The notes under the pieces were generated by a model. It saw only the letters and a list, made by a program, of their open reading frames with translations. It had not been told where the DNA came from and did no database searches. From the NCBI RefSeq assembly GCF_902706225.1, contig NZ_CACSKB010000014.1, forward strand, positions 18,414 to 82,413: DNA of 64,000 bases, read 5' to 3'. The DNA is from Microbacterium sp. 18062. GTDB lineage: Bacteria > Actinomycetota > Actinomycetes > Actinomycetales > Microbacteriaceae. Made by a program: the position numbers and the translations under genes. The stretch's first letter is position 1. Each line of letters opens with the position of its first letter. This document shows, one piece after another, positions 24,770-33,415 of this stretch.

Positions 24770-25258
24770 ATGTCCCGCAACGTCCGCCTGGTGCGATGCT
24801 CGCCCGACGACGTCTTCCGCGTGCTCGGCAACGGCTGGCTCTTTCCGAGCTGGGTCGTCGGCGCGTCCCGGATGCGGGACGTCGGCGACGACTGGCCCGC
24901 GGTGGGGTCGCGTCTGCACCACTCGTTCGGCGTGTGGCCCGTGCTGATCGACGACGCGACGGAGGTGCTCGAGATCGACCCGCCCCATCGCATCGTCCTG
25001 CGCGCGAAGGGCTGGCCGCTGGGCGAGGCGAAGGTCGTGATCGACGTGAAGCCGCACGGGTCGGGGGCACTGGTCCGCATGCAGGAGGAGGCGGTCGCCG
25101 GGCCCGGCAGCCTCATCCCCGCTCCGGCGCTCGACCTTCCGCTGCACTGGCGGAACAACGAGACCCTGCATCGGCTGGCTTATCTGGCCGAGGGGATGTC
25201 GGCTCGACCGGTCGAGCACACCTCGATCGGTCGGGAACGCGAGGACCGGGTCCCGTGA
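24770..25258 (+). CDS. SRPBCC (START-like) family protein
   Basis: 162 residues. The helix-grip pattern (VFRVLGNGWLFPSWVVGASR, then VGSRLHHSFGVWP and ALVRMQEEAV) fits polyketide cyclase/SRPBCC lipid- or ligand-binding proteins. Its role is unknown. The stop overlaps the start of the FAD oxidoreductase (GTGA), so the two probably act together on a hydrophobic substrate. Confidence 0.8.
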   Translation: MSRNVRLVRCSPDDVFRVLGNGWLFPSWVVGASRMRDVGDDWPAVGSRLHHSFGVWPVLIDDATEVLEIDPPHRIVLRAKGWPLGEAKVVIDVKPHGSGALVRMQEEAVAGPGSLIPAPALDLPLHWRNNETLHRLAYLAEGMSARPVEHTSIGREREDRVP

Positions 25259-26709
25259 GCGACCGCGTGGACGCGGTCGTCGTCGGAAGCGGCCCGAACG
25301 GGCTCGCCGCCGCCGTCACCCTCGCGCGTGCGGGGCTGCAGGTGCGGGTCTACGAACGCGCCGACGGCATCGGCGGGGGAGCGTCGACGCGCGAGCTCAC
25401 CCTGCCGGGATTCCGGCACGACGTGTGCTCGGCCGTCCATCCGCTCGCGTTCGAGTCCCGGTTCTTCCGCGAGTTCGGACTCGCCTCGCGGGTGCGCTTC
25501 GCCGTCCCCGAGATCTCGTACGCGCACCCGCTCGACGGCGGGCGGGCGGGCATCGCCTACCGCGATCTCGACCGCACGCGCGAGGGACTCGGCGGCGACG
25601 GCGTCGCCTATGCGCGACTCATGGCGCCGTTGGTCGAGCGTGCGTCGGCGGTGGCCTCCTTCACAGGCGGGTCGCTGCTGCGGCTGCCGGCCGATCCGCT
25701 GACGGCGTCGCTGTTCGGCGCGCGTGCGATCGAGCAGGGCAGCGCCGCGTGGAACCTCCGCTTCCGCCAGGACGCGGCGCCCGCGATGATCACCGGCGTA
25801 TCGGCCCACAGCATCCTGCCCCAGCCGAGCCTCGCGGCCGCAGGCGCCGGGCTCGCGCTCGCCGCCTACGGGCATGCCCGGGGCTGGCCCCTTCCGATCG
25901 GCGGCAGCCAGGCGATCGCGGACGCCATGGCCGACGACCTCCGCGCGCACGGTGGCAAGATCGTGACCGGTCACGAGGTCGTCTCCCTCGCCGAGCTCCC
26001 GGCGGCCCGGGTCGTGCTCCTCGACGTCACCCCGGCGGCGCTGATCCGGATCGCCGGCGACGCGGTGCCCGCGGCGTATCGCCGGGCGCTGGCGCGGTTC
26101 CGGTACGGCGACGGGGTCGCGAAGGTCGATTTCGCGCTGTCGGATCCCGTGCCGTGGGCCAACCCCGCCGTGCGCGAGGCCGGGACGGTGCACCTCGGCG
26201 GCACGCGCGCGGAGATCGCCGCATCCGAGAACGCGGTGGGAGCGGGCCGTCTGAGCGAGAATCCCTACGTGCTCGCCGCGCAGCCGTCGCTGTTCGATGC
26301 CGCCCGTGCGCCCGCGGGCGAGCACACGCTGTGGGCCTACACGCACGTGCCGGCGGGCTCGCCCGCGGATCGCGAGGAGGCGATCGTGCGGCAGATCGAG
26401 CGGTTCGCGCCCGGCTTTCGCGACACGATCCTCGCCTCGCGCTCGCGCAGCGCGGTCGAGGTGGCTCGGGACAACCCGAACTATCCGGGAGGGGACATCT
26501 CGGCCGGGGCGCCCACGATGGCCCAGCTGCTGCGCCGGCCGACCCTCGGCCCGGACCCGTGGCGCACCCCGATCCCGGGCGTCTACCTGTGCTCGGCATC
26601 GACGAGTCCCGGACCCGGTGTGCACGGGCTCGGCGGATGGTGGGCGGCGCTGAGCGCCCTGCGGCACGAGTTCGGCACCCGTGCGCTTCCCGACCTCTCG
26701 CCGCGCTGA
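25255..26709 (+). CDS. FAD-dependent oxidoreductase, phytoene desaturase-like
   Basis: 484 residues. The dinucleotide-binding motif VVVGSGPNGLAAA (8-20) and ERADGIGGGASTREL match the CrtI/amine-oxidase-like family, and the C-terminal GVYLCSASTSPGPGVHGLGGW is the conserved FAD-closing segment. The family dehydrogenates or isomerises carotenoids and other isoprenoids, but these NAD(P)/FAD proteins outside crt clusters have no assigned substrate. It is coupled to the SRPBCC gene; no other carotenoid genes are in the window. Confidence 0.82.
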   Translation: MSDRVDAVVVGSGPNGLAAAVTLARAGLQVRVYERADGIGGGASTRELTLPGFRHDVCSAVHPLAFESRFFREFGLASRVRFAVPEISYAHPLDGGRAGIAYRDLDRTREGLGGDGVAYARLMAPLVERASAVASFTGGSLLRLPADPLTASLFGARAIEQGSAAWNLRFRQDAAPAMITGVSAHSILPQPSLAAAGAGLALAAYGHARGWPLPIGGSQAIADAMADDLRAHGGKIVTGHEVVSLAELPAARVVLLDVTPAALIRIAGDAVPAAYRRALARFRYGDGVAKVDFALSDPVPWANPAVREAGTVHLGGTRAEIAASENAVGAGRLSENPYVLAAQPSLFDAARAPAGEHTLWAYTHVPAGSPADREEAIVRQIERFAPGFRDTILASRSRSAVEVARDNPNYPGGDISAGAPTMAQLLRRPTLGPDPWRTPIPGVYLCSASTSPGPGVHGLGGWWAALSALRHEFGTRALPDLSPR

Positions 26710-26744
26710 CCGGGGCGCGGGCTCCGGGCGGGCGCGGCTCGCGC

Positions 26745-27305
26745 TCAGACGAGGAGATGCTCGAGGAGGATCTTCGTGCCGATGCCGATGAGTACGAGAC
26801 CGCCGGCGATCTCGGCGATCTTCTCGAACCGGCGGCCGACGCGGTGTCCGATGAGGACGCCCGCGTAGGTGAGCACCGCGGTGATGACCCCGATCACGAT
26901 GACCGCCAGCACGATGTCGACGTGCAGGAACGCGAAGCTCAGGCCCACAGCGAGGGCGTCGATGCTCGTCGCGACGGCGAGCGCGAGAAGCTCCCGGACG
27001 GAGATGCGGCCGGCGGGGCGGTCGTCGTGGTCTCCGCGGAAGGCCTCCCACAGCATCTTCCCGCCGATGAGGGCGAGCAGGCCGAACGCGACCCAGTGGT
27101 CCACGGGGGCGATGAACTCGTTCAGCTGTGCGCCGACGATCCAGCCGATGAGCGGCATGAGTGCCTGGAACAGGCCGAACGTGAGGGCGATGAGCAGGGC
27201 GTCGCGCTGGACGTGCCGCCGCAGGCGCACTCCCTGCGCGAGCGAGACGGCGAATGCGTCGGCGGAGACGCCGACGGCCACGACGAACAGGTTGAACAAC
27301 GACAC
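26745..27305 (-). CDS. mntP: Manganese efflux pump MntP
   Basis: 186 residues with six membrane helices in two inverted halves. The paired motifs VGVSADAFAVSLAQG (about 11-25) and ATSIDALAVGLSFA contain the conserved Asp residues of MntP. It exports Mn(II) across the cytoplasmic membrane. It ends 35 bp from a convergent FAD oxidoreductase gene. Its 5' region can form hairpins (27335-27402). Confidence 0.93.
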   Translation of the reverse strand: MSLFNLFVVAVGVSADAFAVSLAQGVRLRRHVQRDALLIALTFGLFQALMPLIGWIVGAQLNEFIAPVDHWVAFGLLALIGGKMLWEAFRGDHDDRPAGRISVRELLALAVATSIDALAVGLSFAFLHVDIVLAVIVIGVITAVLTYAGVLIGHRVGRRFEKIAEIAGGLVLIGIGTKILLEHLLV

Positions 27306-27334
27306 GAAAGGCGCCTTCCTGCCGGCGGCGTCCG

Positions 27335-27402
27335 GAGACCCCGACCCGGCGATGGGTGTCGAGAGTCTCGTTCACCCGGGAATCCGGGCGGCGCACCGGG
27401 TG
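27335..27402 (-). promoter_or_regulatory. Structured leader upstream of mntP
   Basis: Two hairpins can form in the mntP leader: GAGAC...GTCTC with an inner GACACCC/GGGTC stem (27335-27369), and CACCCGG...CCGGGTG (27373-27402). I did not recognise the sequence signature of the yybP-ykoY manganese riboswitch. It may be a regulatory RNA or only GC-rich structure. Confidence 0.3.
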
Positions 27403-27547
27403 AGGTCAGTCTCACCAGCATGTCGACGCGCTCTGCGGGAACTACTCCCTCTCGTCGCGTCATCCTCACAGAATCGGCGTCGTCGCGCTGTTCGGCGGCC
27501 CGAAACGCGACGGCCCGGGACGCGGGCGACTCCGGAACCGCGGTGGC

Positions 27548-28318
27548 TCAGGACGCGGGTGCGAAGGACGCGAGGGCGCGGGCGACCCGCTCGGCGAGGT
27601 AGGCGTGCCCCGCGGTGGTGGGGTGGTCGCGCCCGATCTCGCCGCTGTCGATGATCCAGCCGTAGTCCTCGGCCGTGATCCACTCCTCGAGGATCGGCGA
27701 GACGTACGGCCATCCGCGAGCGCCCGCGAGGGCCGCGAGCGTCCGATCGATCTGCGCGGTCGCGCTCTCGACGGGCAGGACCTGCGGGGCGGGACCCAGG
27801 ACGAGGACACGGGCGTCGGGGTAGCGGGCGGCGAGGTCGTCCCACGCGGCGGTGACGGCATCCGCGTATCCGTCGAGCGCGCTCCTGCGGTCGTTGATCG
27901 AGCCCTGCACGATGATGAGGTCGGGGTCCAGGGTCGGGTCGAGCCGGGCGATGCGCTCGCCGAACGTGCCGATGCCCTCGGCTCCCGGCACGAGGTAGCC
28001 GCTGCCGCGCACGCCCTCGACGACGGTCTCGCCATCGAGGAGTCCCGCCAGCACATAGGCGTATCCCTCGGTGGGCAGGGTCGCCGCGGACCCGTAGGTC
28101 CACGAGTCGCCGAAGACCAGGACGCGGGGATGCTCCGGCAGCTCGATCGGCGCGATCGCGGCGGCGTCGGCGGGCCCCGCCTCGGCCTGCGCGACGACCG
28201 CCTCGCCGGGACCCCAGGGGCGCCAGAGCGCGAGCGCGCAGACCACCGCGATCGCCGCCGCGACCGCCGAGATCGCGGCCAGCGAACGGCGCGCGCGGGG
28301 GCGGGACGATCGAGTCAT
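27548..28318 (-). CDS. Secreted/membrane-anchored SGNH (GDSL-like) hydrolase
   Basis: 256 residues. An N-terminal anchor or signal segment (about 12-32) is followed by the SGNH blocks: FGDSW (Ser72) in block I, VRGSGYLVPG in block II, VQGSINDRR in block III (Asn) and RDHPTTAGH (Asp/His) in block V. It is probably an extracytoplasmic esterase or acetyl-hydrolase acting on envelope glycans or lipids. A -10 TACGCT ends six bases before the ATG, so a leaderless mRNA is likely. No RBS is seen. Confidence 0.85.
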   Translation of the reverse strand: MTRSSRPRARRSLAAISAVAAAIAVVCALALWRPWGPGEAVVAQAEAGPADAAAIAPIELPEHPRVLVFGDSWTYGSAATLPTEGYAYVLAGLLDGETVVEGVRGSGYLVPGAEGIGTFGERIARLDPTLDPDLIIVQGSINDRRSALDGYADAVTAAWDDLAARYPDARVLVLGPAPQVLPVESATAQIDRTLAALAGARGWPYVSPILEEWITAEDYGWIIDSGEIGRDHPTTAGHAYLAERVARALASFAPAS

Positions 28319-28324
28319 GCGATG

Positions 28325-28330
28325 AGCGTA
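28325..28330 (-). promoter_or_regulatory. -10 hexamer TACGCT of SGNH hydrolase gene
   Basis: It is on the minus strand, six bases ahead of the ATG at 28318, with no Shine-Dalgarno sequence between. Confidence 0.4.
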
Positions 28331-28408
28331 TGACGAGTTCGACGGGGCCGGATCCACCGGCGTCACGAGAGGTCTCCGCGGAGTCCGGCGACATGCGAGG
28401 ATTGCTCG

Positions 28409-29215
28409 GTGCAGCGCGTCGTGACCGCAGAGATGGACCTCGATCTCGAGTCGTGCGTCGACCTCGTCTTCCAGATCACCGCGGCCCAGACGATGCCCGT
28501 CTCGACCGAGCAGCTGACCTTCCGTCAGGGCGACCGGATCTACACGGCGACCGAGATCGTCGACCAGTCCGGCAGCCGCCTGCACCGGCTGACGGCCGAG
28601 GCCGGGCTGCTCGAGGTACGCTACGAGGCGACCGTCTCGGGTCGCGCGACGCACGCGCACACGAGCGACCTCGAGGCGATCACGTATCTGCGACCGAGCC
28701 GGTACTGCCAGTCCGACGAGGTGTTCTCGCAGGCGCGACGCCAGTTCCGGGGCGTCGAGGGCCACGACCTCGTCGACGCGGTGTCGTCGTTCGTCGCCGC
28801 GAGCGTCACCTACACGCCCGGGCTCAGCCTCGGCACCGACAGCGCCGTGACGACCCTCATGACCGGGCAGGGCGTCTGCCGCGACTACGCGCACCTCGTC
28901 ATCGCGCTGCTGCGCGCCATGGACGTGCCGGCGCGCTACGCCGCCTGTTTCGCGCCCGGGCTCGATCCGATGGACTTCCACGCCGTCGCCGAGGCGTACC
29001 TCGACGGGGCCTGGTACGTCGTCGACGCCACCCGTCTCGCGCCGCGCTCGTCGCTCGTGCGCATCGCCACGGGGCGCGACGCCGCCGACTGCGCCTTCCT
29101 CAGCTACCACGGCGGACACGTCGGACTCGAGCGCCTGCGCGTGGACGCCTGGTATGCGGGCGCGGGTGCCGCATCCGTCGTCGACGACCACCTCGCCCCC
29201 GTCCAGCTCGCGTAG
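28409..29215 (+). CDS. Transglutaminase-like protein
   Basis: 268 residues. The catalytic triad is visible: Cys157 (GQGVCRDYAHL), His191 (MDFHAVAEAYL) and Asp206 (WYVVDATRL). It has the N-terminal beta-sandwich of bacterial transglutaminase-like proteins (about 1-115). Such cytoplasmic proteins are thought to be peptidases or amide hydrolases. The start is the GTG at 28409; a second GTG four codons later is possible. Confidence 0.85.
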   Translation: MQRVVTAEMDLDLESCVDLVFQITAAQTMPVSTEQLTFRQGDRIYTATEIVDQSGSRLHRLTAEAGLLEVRYEATVSGRATHAHTSDLEAITYLRPSRYCQSDEVFSQARRQFRGVEGHDLVDAVSSFVAASVTYTPGLSLGTDSAVTTLMTGQGVCRDYAHLVIALLRAMDVPARYAACFAPGLDPMDFHAVAEAYLDGAWYVVDATRLAPRSSLVRIATGRDAADCAFLSYHGGHVGLERLRVDAWYAGAGAASVVDDHLAPVQLA

Positions 29216-29239
29216 CCGGCCTCACCGCATCCGGCAGAA

Positions 29240-29314
29240 ACCGCGAGACTGCAGCCGGGCGTCGAGACCGCGGGGTTGTCCCGCTGTCTCGGCGCGCCAC
29301 TGCAGTCTCGCGGT
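29240..29314. repeat. 75-bp nested palindromic repeat, copy 2
   Basis: Outer arms ACCGCGAGACTGCAG / CTGCAGTCTCGCGGT are perfect complements; the inner dyad is imperfect. It matches copy 1 at 7556-7630 in length, arms and layout. It lies between the transglutaminase gene and argS. Confidence 0.8.
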
Positions 29315-29366
29315 CCAGGGCGACGGGCGGGCCACGCGCCCGCGCGATCGTAGGATGGAGGACGCC

Positions 29367-31034
29367 ATGGATCCCGAACAGCTCTCCGCCGCCCTCCTCG
29401 CCGTCGTCGCCCCGCTCGCCGAGGCGCGACGCCCCGGCGCCGCGGTCGACCTGTCGGTCACCGACGTCGTGCTCGACCGCCCGAAGAACCGCGAGCACGG
29501 CGACTGGGCGTCGAACATCGCGCTGAAGCTCGCCAAGAGGCTCGGCGCGAGCCCGCGCGACCTCGCGGCCGAGATCGCCGGCCCCCTCGCCGAGGTCGAC
29601 GGCATCGCTGCCGTCGAGGTGGCGGGCCCCGGGTTCATCAACATCCGTCTGGACGCGGCCGCCGCCGGCGCGTTGGCGAAGGTCATCGTCGAGGCGGGCG
29701 CCGCCTTCGGCCACAACACCTCGCAGCGCGGCAACTCGATCAACCTCGAGTTCGTGAGCGCCAACCCCACCGGGCCGCTGCACATCGGGCACACCCGCTG
29801 GGCCGCGCTCGGCGACGCGATCGCCCGGCTGCTGCTCGCCTCGGGGGCGGACCTCGTGCGCGAGTTCTACATCAACGACGCCGGCGCCCAGATGCACCGC
29901 TTCGGCCGGTCGGTGCTCGCCGCGGTCGAGGGCGTGCCCGGCCCCGAGGACGGCTACGCGGGGGCGTACATCCAGGAGCTCGCCGCACGGGTGCGCGCGG
30001 AGCGCCCCGACCTCGACGAGCTCGTCGGCGACGAGAAGCTGCACGAGGTGGGTGAGCTCGCCTACCGGCTGCAGCTCGGCGAGATCCAGGCCTCGCTCGA
30101 GCAGTTCAACGTGCACTTCGACGAGTGGTTCTCCGAGCGCGTGCTGCACGCGCCCGGCGCGGACGGCGCTCCGAGCCTCGTCGACGAGGCCGTCGACCGT
30201 CTGCGCGCGCAGGGGCACGTCTTCGACCAGGACGACGCCGTGTGGGTGCGCACGACCGACTTCGGCGACGACAAGGATCGCGTCATCCGCCGCTCGAACG
30301 GCGAGTACACCTACTTCGCGGCGGATGCGGCCTACTACCTGAACAAGGGCGATCGCGGCTACCGGCACAAGATCTACCTGCTGGGCGCCGACCACCACGG
30401 CTACGTGCATCGCCTCAAGGCGCTCGCCGGTGCGGCCGGAGACGATCCCGAGAAGGACATCGAGGTGCTCATCGGGCAGCTGGTGTCGGTCAACGGCGCG
30501 CGGCTGAGCAAGCGGGCGGGCAACATCATCGAGCTCGACGATCTGCGGACGTGGCTCGGCACCGACGCGCTCCGGTACTCGCTGGCGCGATACCCCGCCG
30601 ACTCGCCGCTGACCCTCGATCCCGAGATCCTGCGCAAGCGCACGAACGACAACCCGGTGTTCTACGTGCAGTACGCCCACGCGCGCACGCACAACGTCGG
30701 CCGGAACGCCGCGACATCCGGCATCGACCGCAGCGCCTTCGCCCCCGCGCTGCTGACCCACGAGACCGAGTCGGCGCTGCTCGGGGCCCTCCAGGAGTTC
30801 CCGCGTCTGGTGGCGTTCGCCGCCGACGTGCGTGAGCCCCATCGCATCGCCCGCTACCTCGAGGAGCTCGCCGGCCTCTACCACCGCTGGTACGACAACT
30901 GCCGCGTGATCCCGCTCGGCGACGAGACCCCGACGGACCTGCACCGTACACGCCTGTGGCTCAACGACGCCACCGGACAGGTGCTGCGCAACGGTCTCGA
31001 CCTCTTGGGCGTGAGCGCCCCGGAACGGATGTGA
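29367..31034 (+). CDS. argS: Arginyl-tRNA synthetase
   Basis: 555 residues, normal length. Class I synthetase that charges tRNA-Arg. The Arg-N domain is at the N-terminus, the HIGH motif reads NPTGPLHIGHTRW, the KMSKS counterpart reads ARLSKRAGN, and the DALRD-type anticodon-binding domain is at the end (DALRYSLARY, then LAGLYHRWYDNCRV). The ATG at 29367 has GGAGGA upstream; an ATG four codons earlier is in frame but overlaps that site. tRNA-Arg(CCG) at 10827 is one of its substrates. Confidence 0.96.
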   Translation: MDPEQLSAALLAVVAPLAEARRPGAAVDLSVTDVVLDRPKNREHGDWASNIALKLAKRLGASPRDLAAEIAGPLAEVDGIAAVEVAGPGFINIRLDAAAAGALAKVIVEAGAAFGHNTSQRGNSINLEFVSANPTGPLHIGHTRWAALGDAIARLLLASGADLVREFYINDAGAQMHRFGRSVLAAVEGVPGPEDGYAGAYIQELAARVRAERPDLDELVGDEKLHEVGELAYRLQLGEIQASLEQFNVHFDEWFSERVLHAPGADGAPSLVDEAVDRLRAQGHVFDQDDAVWVRTTDFGDDKDRVIRRSNGEYTYFAADAAYYLNKGDRGYRHKIYLLGADHHGYVHRLKALAGAAGDDPEKDIEVLIGQLVSVNGARLSKRAGNIIELDDLRTWLGTDALRYSLARYPADSPLTLDPEILRKRTNDNPVFYVQYAHARTHNVGRNAATSGIDRSAFAPALLTHETESALLGALQEFPRLVAFAADVREPHRIARYLEELAGLYHRWYDNCRVIPLGDETPTDLHRTRLWLNDATGQVLRNGLDLLGVSAPERM

Positions 31035-31041
31035 GCATGCG

Positions 31042-31860
31042 ATGAGCGGCGACACCCAGCCGACGGTGCCCTTTCCCGACGAGTGGCGGGAGCAGGGCGC
31101 CGCACCGCGCCGGCATCGGCGCTGGCCGTGGCTGGTCGCGGTGCTCGTCGTACTGGCGCTCGCGGTCGCCGCCTGGTTCGCGGGGGAGTGGATCGCACGC
31201 GACCTCGTCACCAAGGCCGTGCGTCAGCAGATCGTGGCTCGGCTGGACCTTCCGGTCGATCAGCGGATCGACGTGGACATCCCGGGATCGATCCTCCTGC
31301 AGCTGGCCGGTGGCACGGTCCACGACGTCCATCTCGTCTCGGACGACGTGACGGTCGGTCAGGTCACTGGCGACGTCGAGGTCGATCTGCACGAGCTGGC
31401 GCTCTGGAACGGACCGACGATGGCCGACGGCACCGCCACGGTCTCGCTCGACGCCGAGCAGCTGCGCGCGCTCCTCGCCGGCGTCGACGGGTTCCCCGCC
31501 GAGACGGTCGGCCTCGCCGCGCCGAACGTGACCGCCTCGACCGAGCTGACCTTCTTCGGCGCCTCGTTCCCTCTCGGCATCGCCCTCACCCCGACGGCGG
31601 CCGACGGCGCGCTGCTGCTGACTCCGGCCGCGCTGCAGCTCGCCGGCGCCGACATCACCGCAGACGACCTGCGCGCGCGCTTCGGCGGGCTCGTCGACCC
31701 GCTGCTGCAGAGCTGGCCCGTCTGCGTCGCCCAGTACCTCCCCGTGGGCGTGCCGCTCACCGGCGTCGAGGTGACCGGCGACCGGCTCATCGCCGACTTC
31801 GCCGTGCGCGGGACGCTCCTGACGGATGCGGCGGAGCGCGCCAAGGGCTCCTGCGGCTGA
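31042..31860 (+). CDS. DUF2993 / LmeA-like lipid-binding membrane protein
   Basis: 272 residues. A cytoplasmic Arg-rich N-terminus (1-27) is followed by one membrane anchor (28-50) and a beta-rich extracellular domain. The RIDVDIPGSILLQLAGGTVHDV segment and repeating VTVGQVTGDVEVDLHEL strands fit DUF2993, the family of mycobacterial LmeA, which binds phosphoinositides and supports mannan elongation. It starts 7 bp after argS and is probably cotranscribed. The PIG-V-like mannosyltransferase elsewhere in the window fits an envelope mannan role. Confidence 0.75.
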   Translation: MSGDTQPTVPFPDEWREQGAAPRRHRRWPWLVAVLVVLALAVAAWFAGEWIARDLVTKAVRQQIVARLDLPVDQRIDVDIPGSILLQLAGGTVHDVHLVSDDVTVGQVTGDVEVDLHELALWNGPTMADGTATVSLDAEQLRALLAGVDGFPAETVGLAAPNVTASTELTFFGASFPLGIALTPTAADGALLLTPAALQLAGADITADDLRARFGGLVDPLLQSWPVCVAQYLPVGVPLTGVEVTGDRLIADFAVRGTLLTDAAERAKGSCG

Positions 31861-31904
31861 CGCCCGCCCCGCAGCGCATGGCGAGCGCGGCATGGAGGGT
31901 GCCC

Positions 31905-31910
31905 TAGACT
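31905..31910 (+). promoter_or_regulatory. -10-like TAGACT upstream of lysA
   Basis: It lies in the 139-bp gap before lysA, 89 bases from the GTG. It is the best -10 match seen there and may drive the lysA-hom-thrC-thrB operon. A weaker GTTACC lies just before the GTG. Confidence 0.35.
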
Positions 31911-31999
31911 CGAGTCACTCGCGACGGCGTGTCGTGGGGGCACGACGCTGTCGGACCCGATCACGTCGCCCAGCAGCCACCACCGATTGGGTTACCTCT

Positions 32000-33415
32000 G
32001 TGTCCGCTTCGACGTCTCGGCCCACCGTGCCGGCGTGGCTGGAGGTCCCCGCCGACGCGAACGACCTCGCCGCCGGCGTCTGGCCCGCCTCGGCGCGCCG
32101 CACCGCGGACGGCGCGCTCGAGCTCGCCGGGGTGAGCGCCGCCGCGCTGCAGGCGAGCTTCGGCACGCCCCTCTACGTCCTCGACGAGGACGAGGTGCGC
32201 GTCCGCGCGCGCCGCGTCCGCGCCGCCTTCTGCGCCGCCGCTGCGCGTCATGGCGCCGATGCGCGCGTCTACTACGCGGGCAAGGCGTTCCTGTCCACCG
32301 AGGTCGTGCGCTGGGTCGCCGAAGAGGGCCTCGCCGTCGACGTCTGCAGCGCGGGAGAGCTCGCCGTCGCCCTCGCGGGCGGCGCGGAGCCCGCGCGCCT
32401 CGGATTCCACGGCAACAACAAGCGCCCCGCCGAGTTGCGCCGCGCCGTCGAGATCGGCATCGGCTCGATCGTGGTCGACAGCCTCGACGAGATCTCGCGC
32501 CTGGCCGAGATCACGGCGGGGGCCGCCGTGCCCCAGAGAGTGCTGATCCGGGTAAACACCGGCATCCACGCCGAGACGCACGACTTCCTCGCGACGGCGC
32601 ACGAGGACCAGAAGTTCGGGTTCTCGCCGGATGCGGCCCGCGTCGCGGCCGCCCGCATCCGCGAGGTGCCGGGGCTCGCGCTGATCGGCCTGCACTGCCA
32701 CATCGGGTCCCAGATCTTCGGCTCGTCCGGGTTCGCGGCATCGGCCGCGCGGCTCGTCGAGCTGCACGCCGAGCTGCTCTCCGGCGGGGACCTGCCGGTG
32801 CTGAACCTCGGCGGCGGCTTCGGCATCGCCTACACCCGTGTCGACACCCCTGCGGTCATCGAGGAGCTCGCCGACCGCATCGTGGACGCGGTGGCCGACG
32901 CCTGCGCCGCCCACGGCATCCCCGTGCCCGCCCTGGCCGTCGAACCCGGCCGCACGATCGTCGGTCCCGCCGGCGTCACCCTCTACGAGGTCGGCACGGT
33001 GAAGCCCGTCGAGCTCGGCGACGGACTCGTGCGCACCTACGTGAGCGTCGACGGCGGGATGAGCGACAACGCGCGCCCCGCGCTCTACGGCGCGCAGTAC
33101 TCCGCGCGCATCGTGTCTCGGGCGAGCTCCGTCGCGCCCGCGCTCGCCCGCGTGGTCGGCTCGCACTGCGAGTCGGGCGACATCGTGGTCGAAGCGGAGT
33201 ACCTCCCCGGCGACGTCGCACCCGGCGACCTTCTCGCCGTGCCCGCGACGGGTGCCTACTGCTTCTCGCTCTCCAGCAACTACAACTACGCACCCAGGCC
33301 CGCCGTGGTCGCGGTGCGCGACGGACGCGCGCGCGTCATCGTCCGCGGCGAGACGGTCGACGACCTGCTTGCCCGCGATGCCGGCGTGACGTCCCCCACG
33401 AAAGGTGAGGCATGA
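32000..33415 (+). CDS. lysA: Diaminopimelate decarboxylase
   Basis: 471 residues. PLP-dependent final step of lysine synthesis (meso-DAP to lysine). The PLP lysine is in YYAGKAFLS, followed by VDVCSAGEL, GFHGNNKRP, the substrate loop GLHCHIGSQIFG, NLGGGFGIAY and EPGRTIVGPAG. The GTG at 32000 is chosen from the family N-terminus (PTVPAWLEVPADANDLAAGV). It is first in lysA-hom-thrC-thrB; its stop overlaps the hom start (ATGA). Confidence 0.95.
   Translation: MSASTSRPTVPAWLEVPADANDLAAGVWPASARRTADGALELAGVSAAALQASFGTPLYVLDEDEVRVRARRVRAAFCAAAARHGADARVYYAGKAFLSTEVVRWVAEEGLAVDVCSAGELAVALAGGAEPARLGFHGNNKRPAELRRAVEIGIGSIVVDSLDEISRLAEITAGAAVPQRVLIRVNTGIHAETHDFLATAHEDQKFGFSPDAARVAAARIREVPGLALIGLHCHIGSQIFGSSGFAASAARLVELHAELLSGGDLPVLNLGGGFGIAYTRVDTPAVIEELADRIVDAVADACAAHGIPVPALAVEPGRTIVGPAGVTLYEVGTVKPVELGDGLVRTYVSVDGGMSDNARPALYGAQYSARIVSRASSVAPALARVVGSHCESGDIVVEAEYLPGDVAPGDLLAVPATGAYCFSLSSNYNYAPRPAVVAVRDGRARVIVRGETVDDLLARDAGVTSPTKGEA

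Noticed and set aside
27306..27420. yybP-ykoY manganese riboswitch in front of mntP.
   Set aside because: The characteristic conserved loop sequences could not be matched by eye; only unspecific hairpins are visible.
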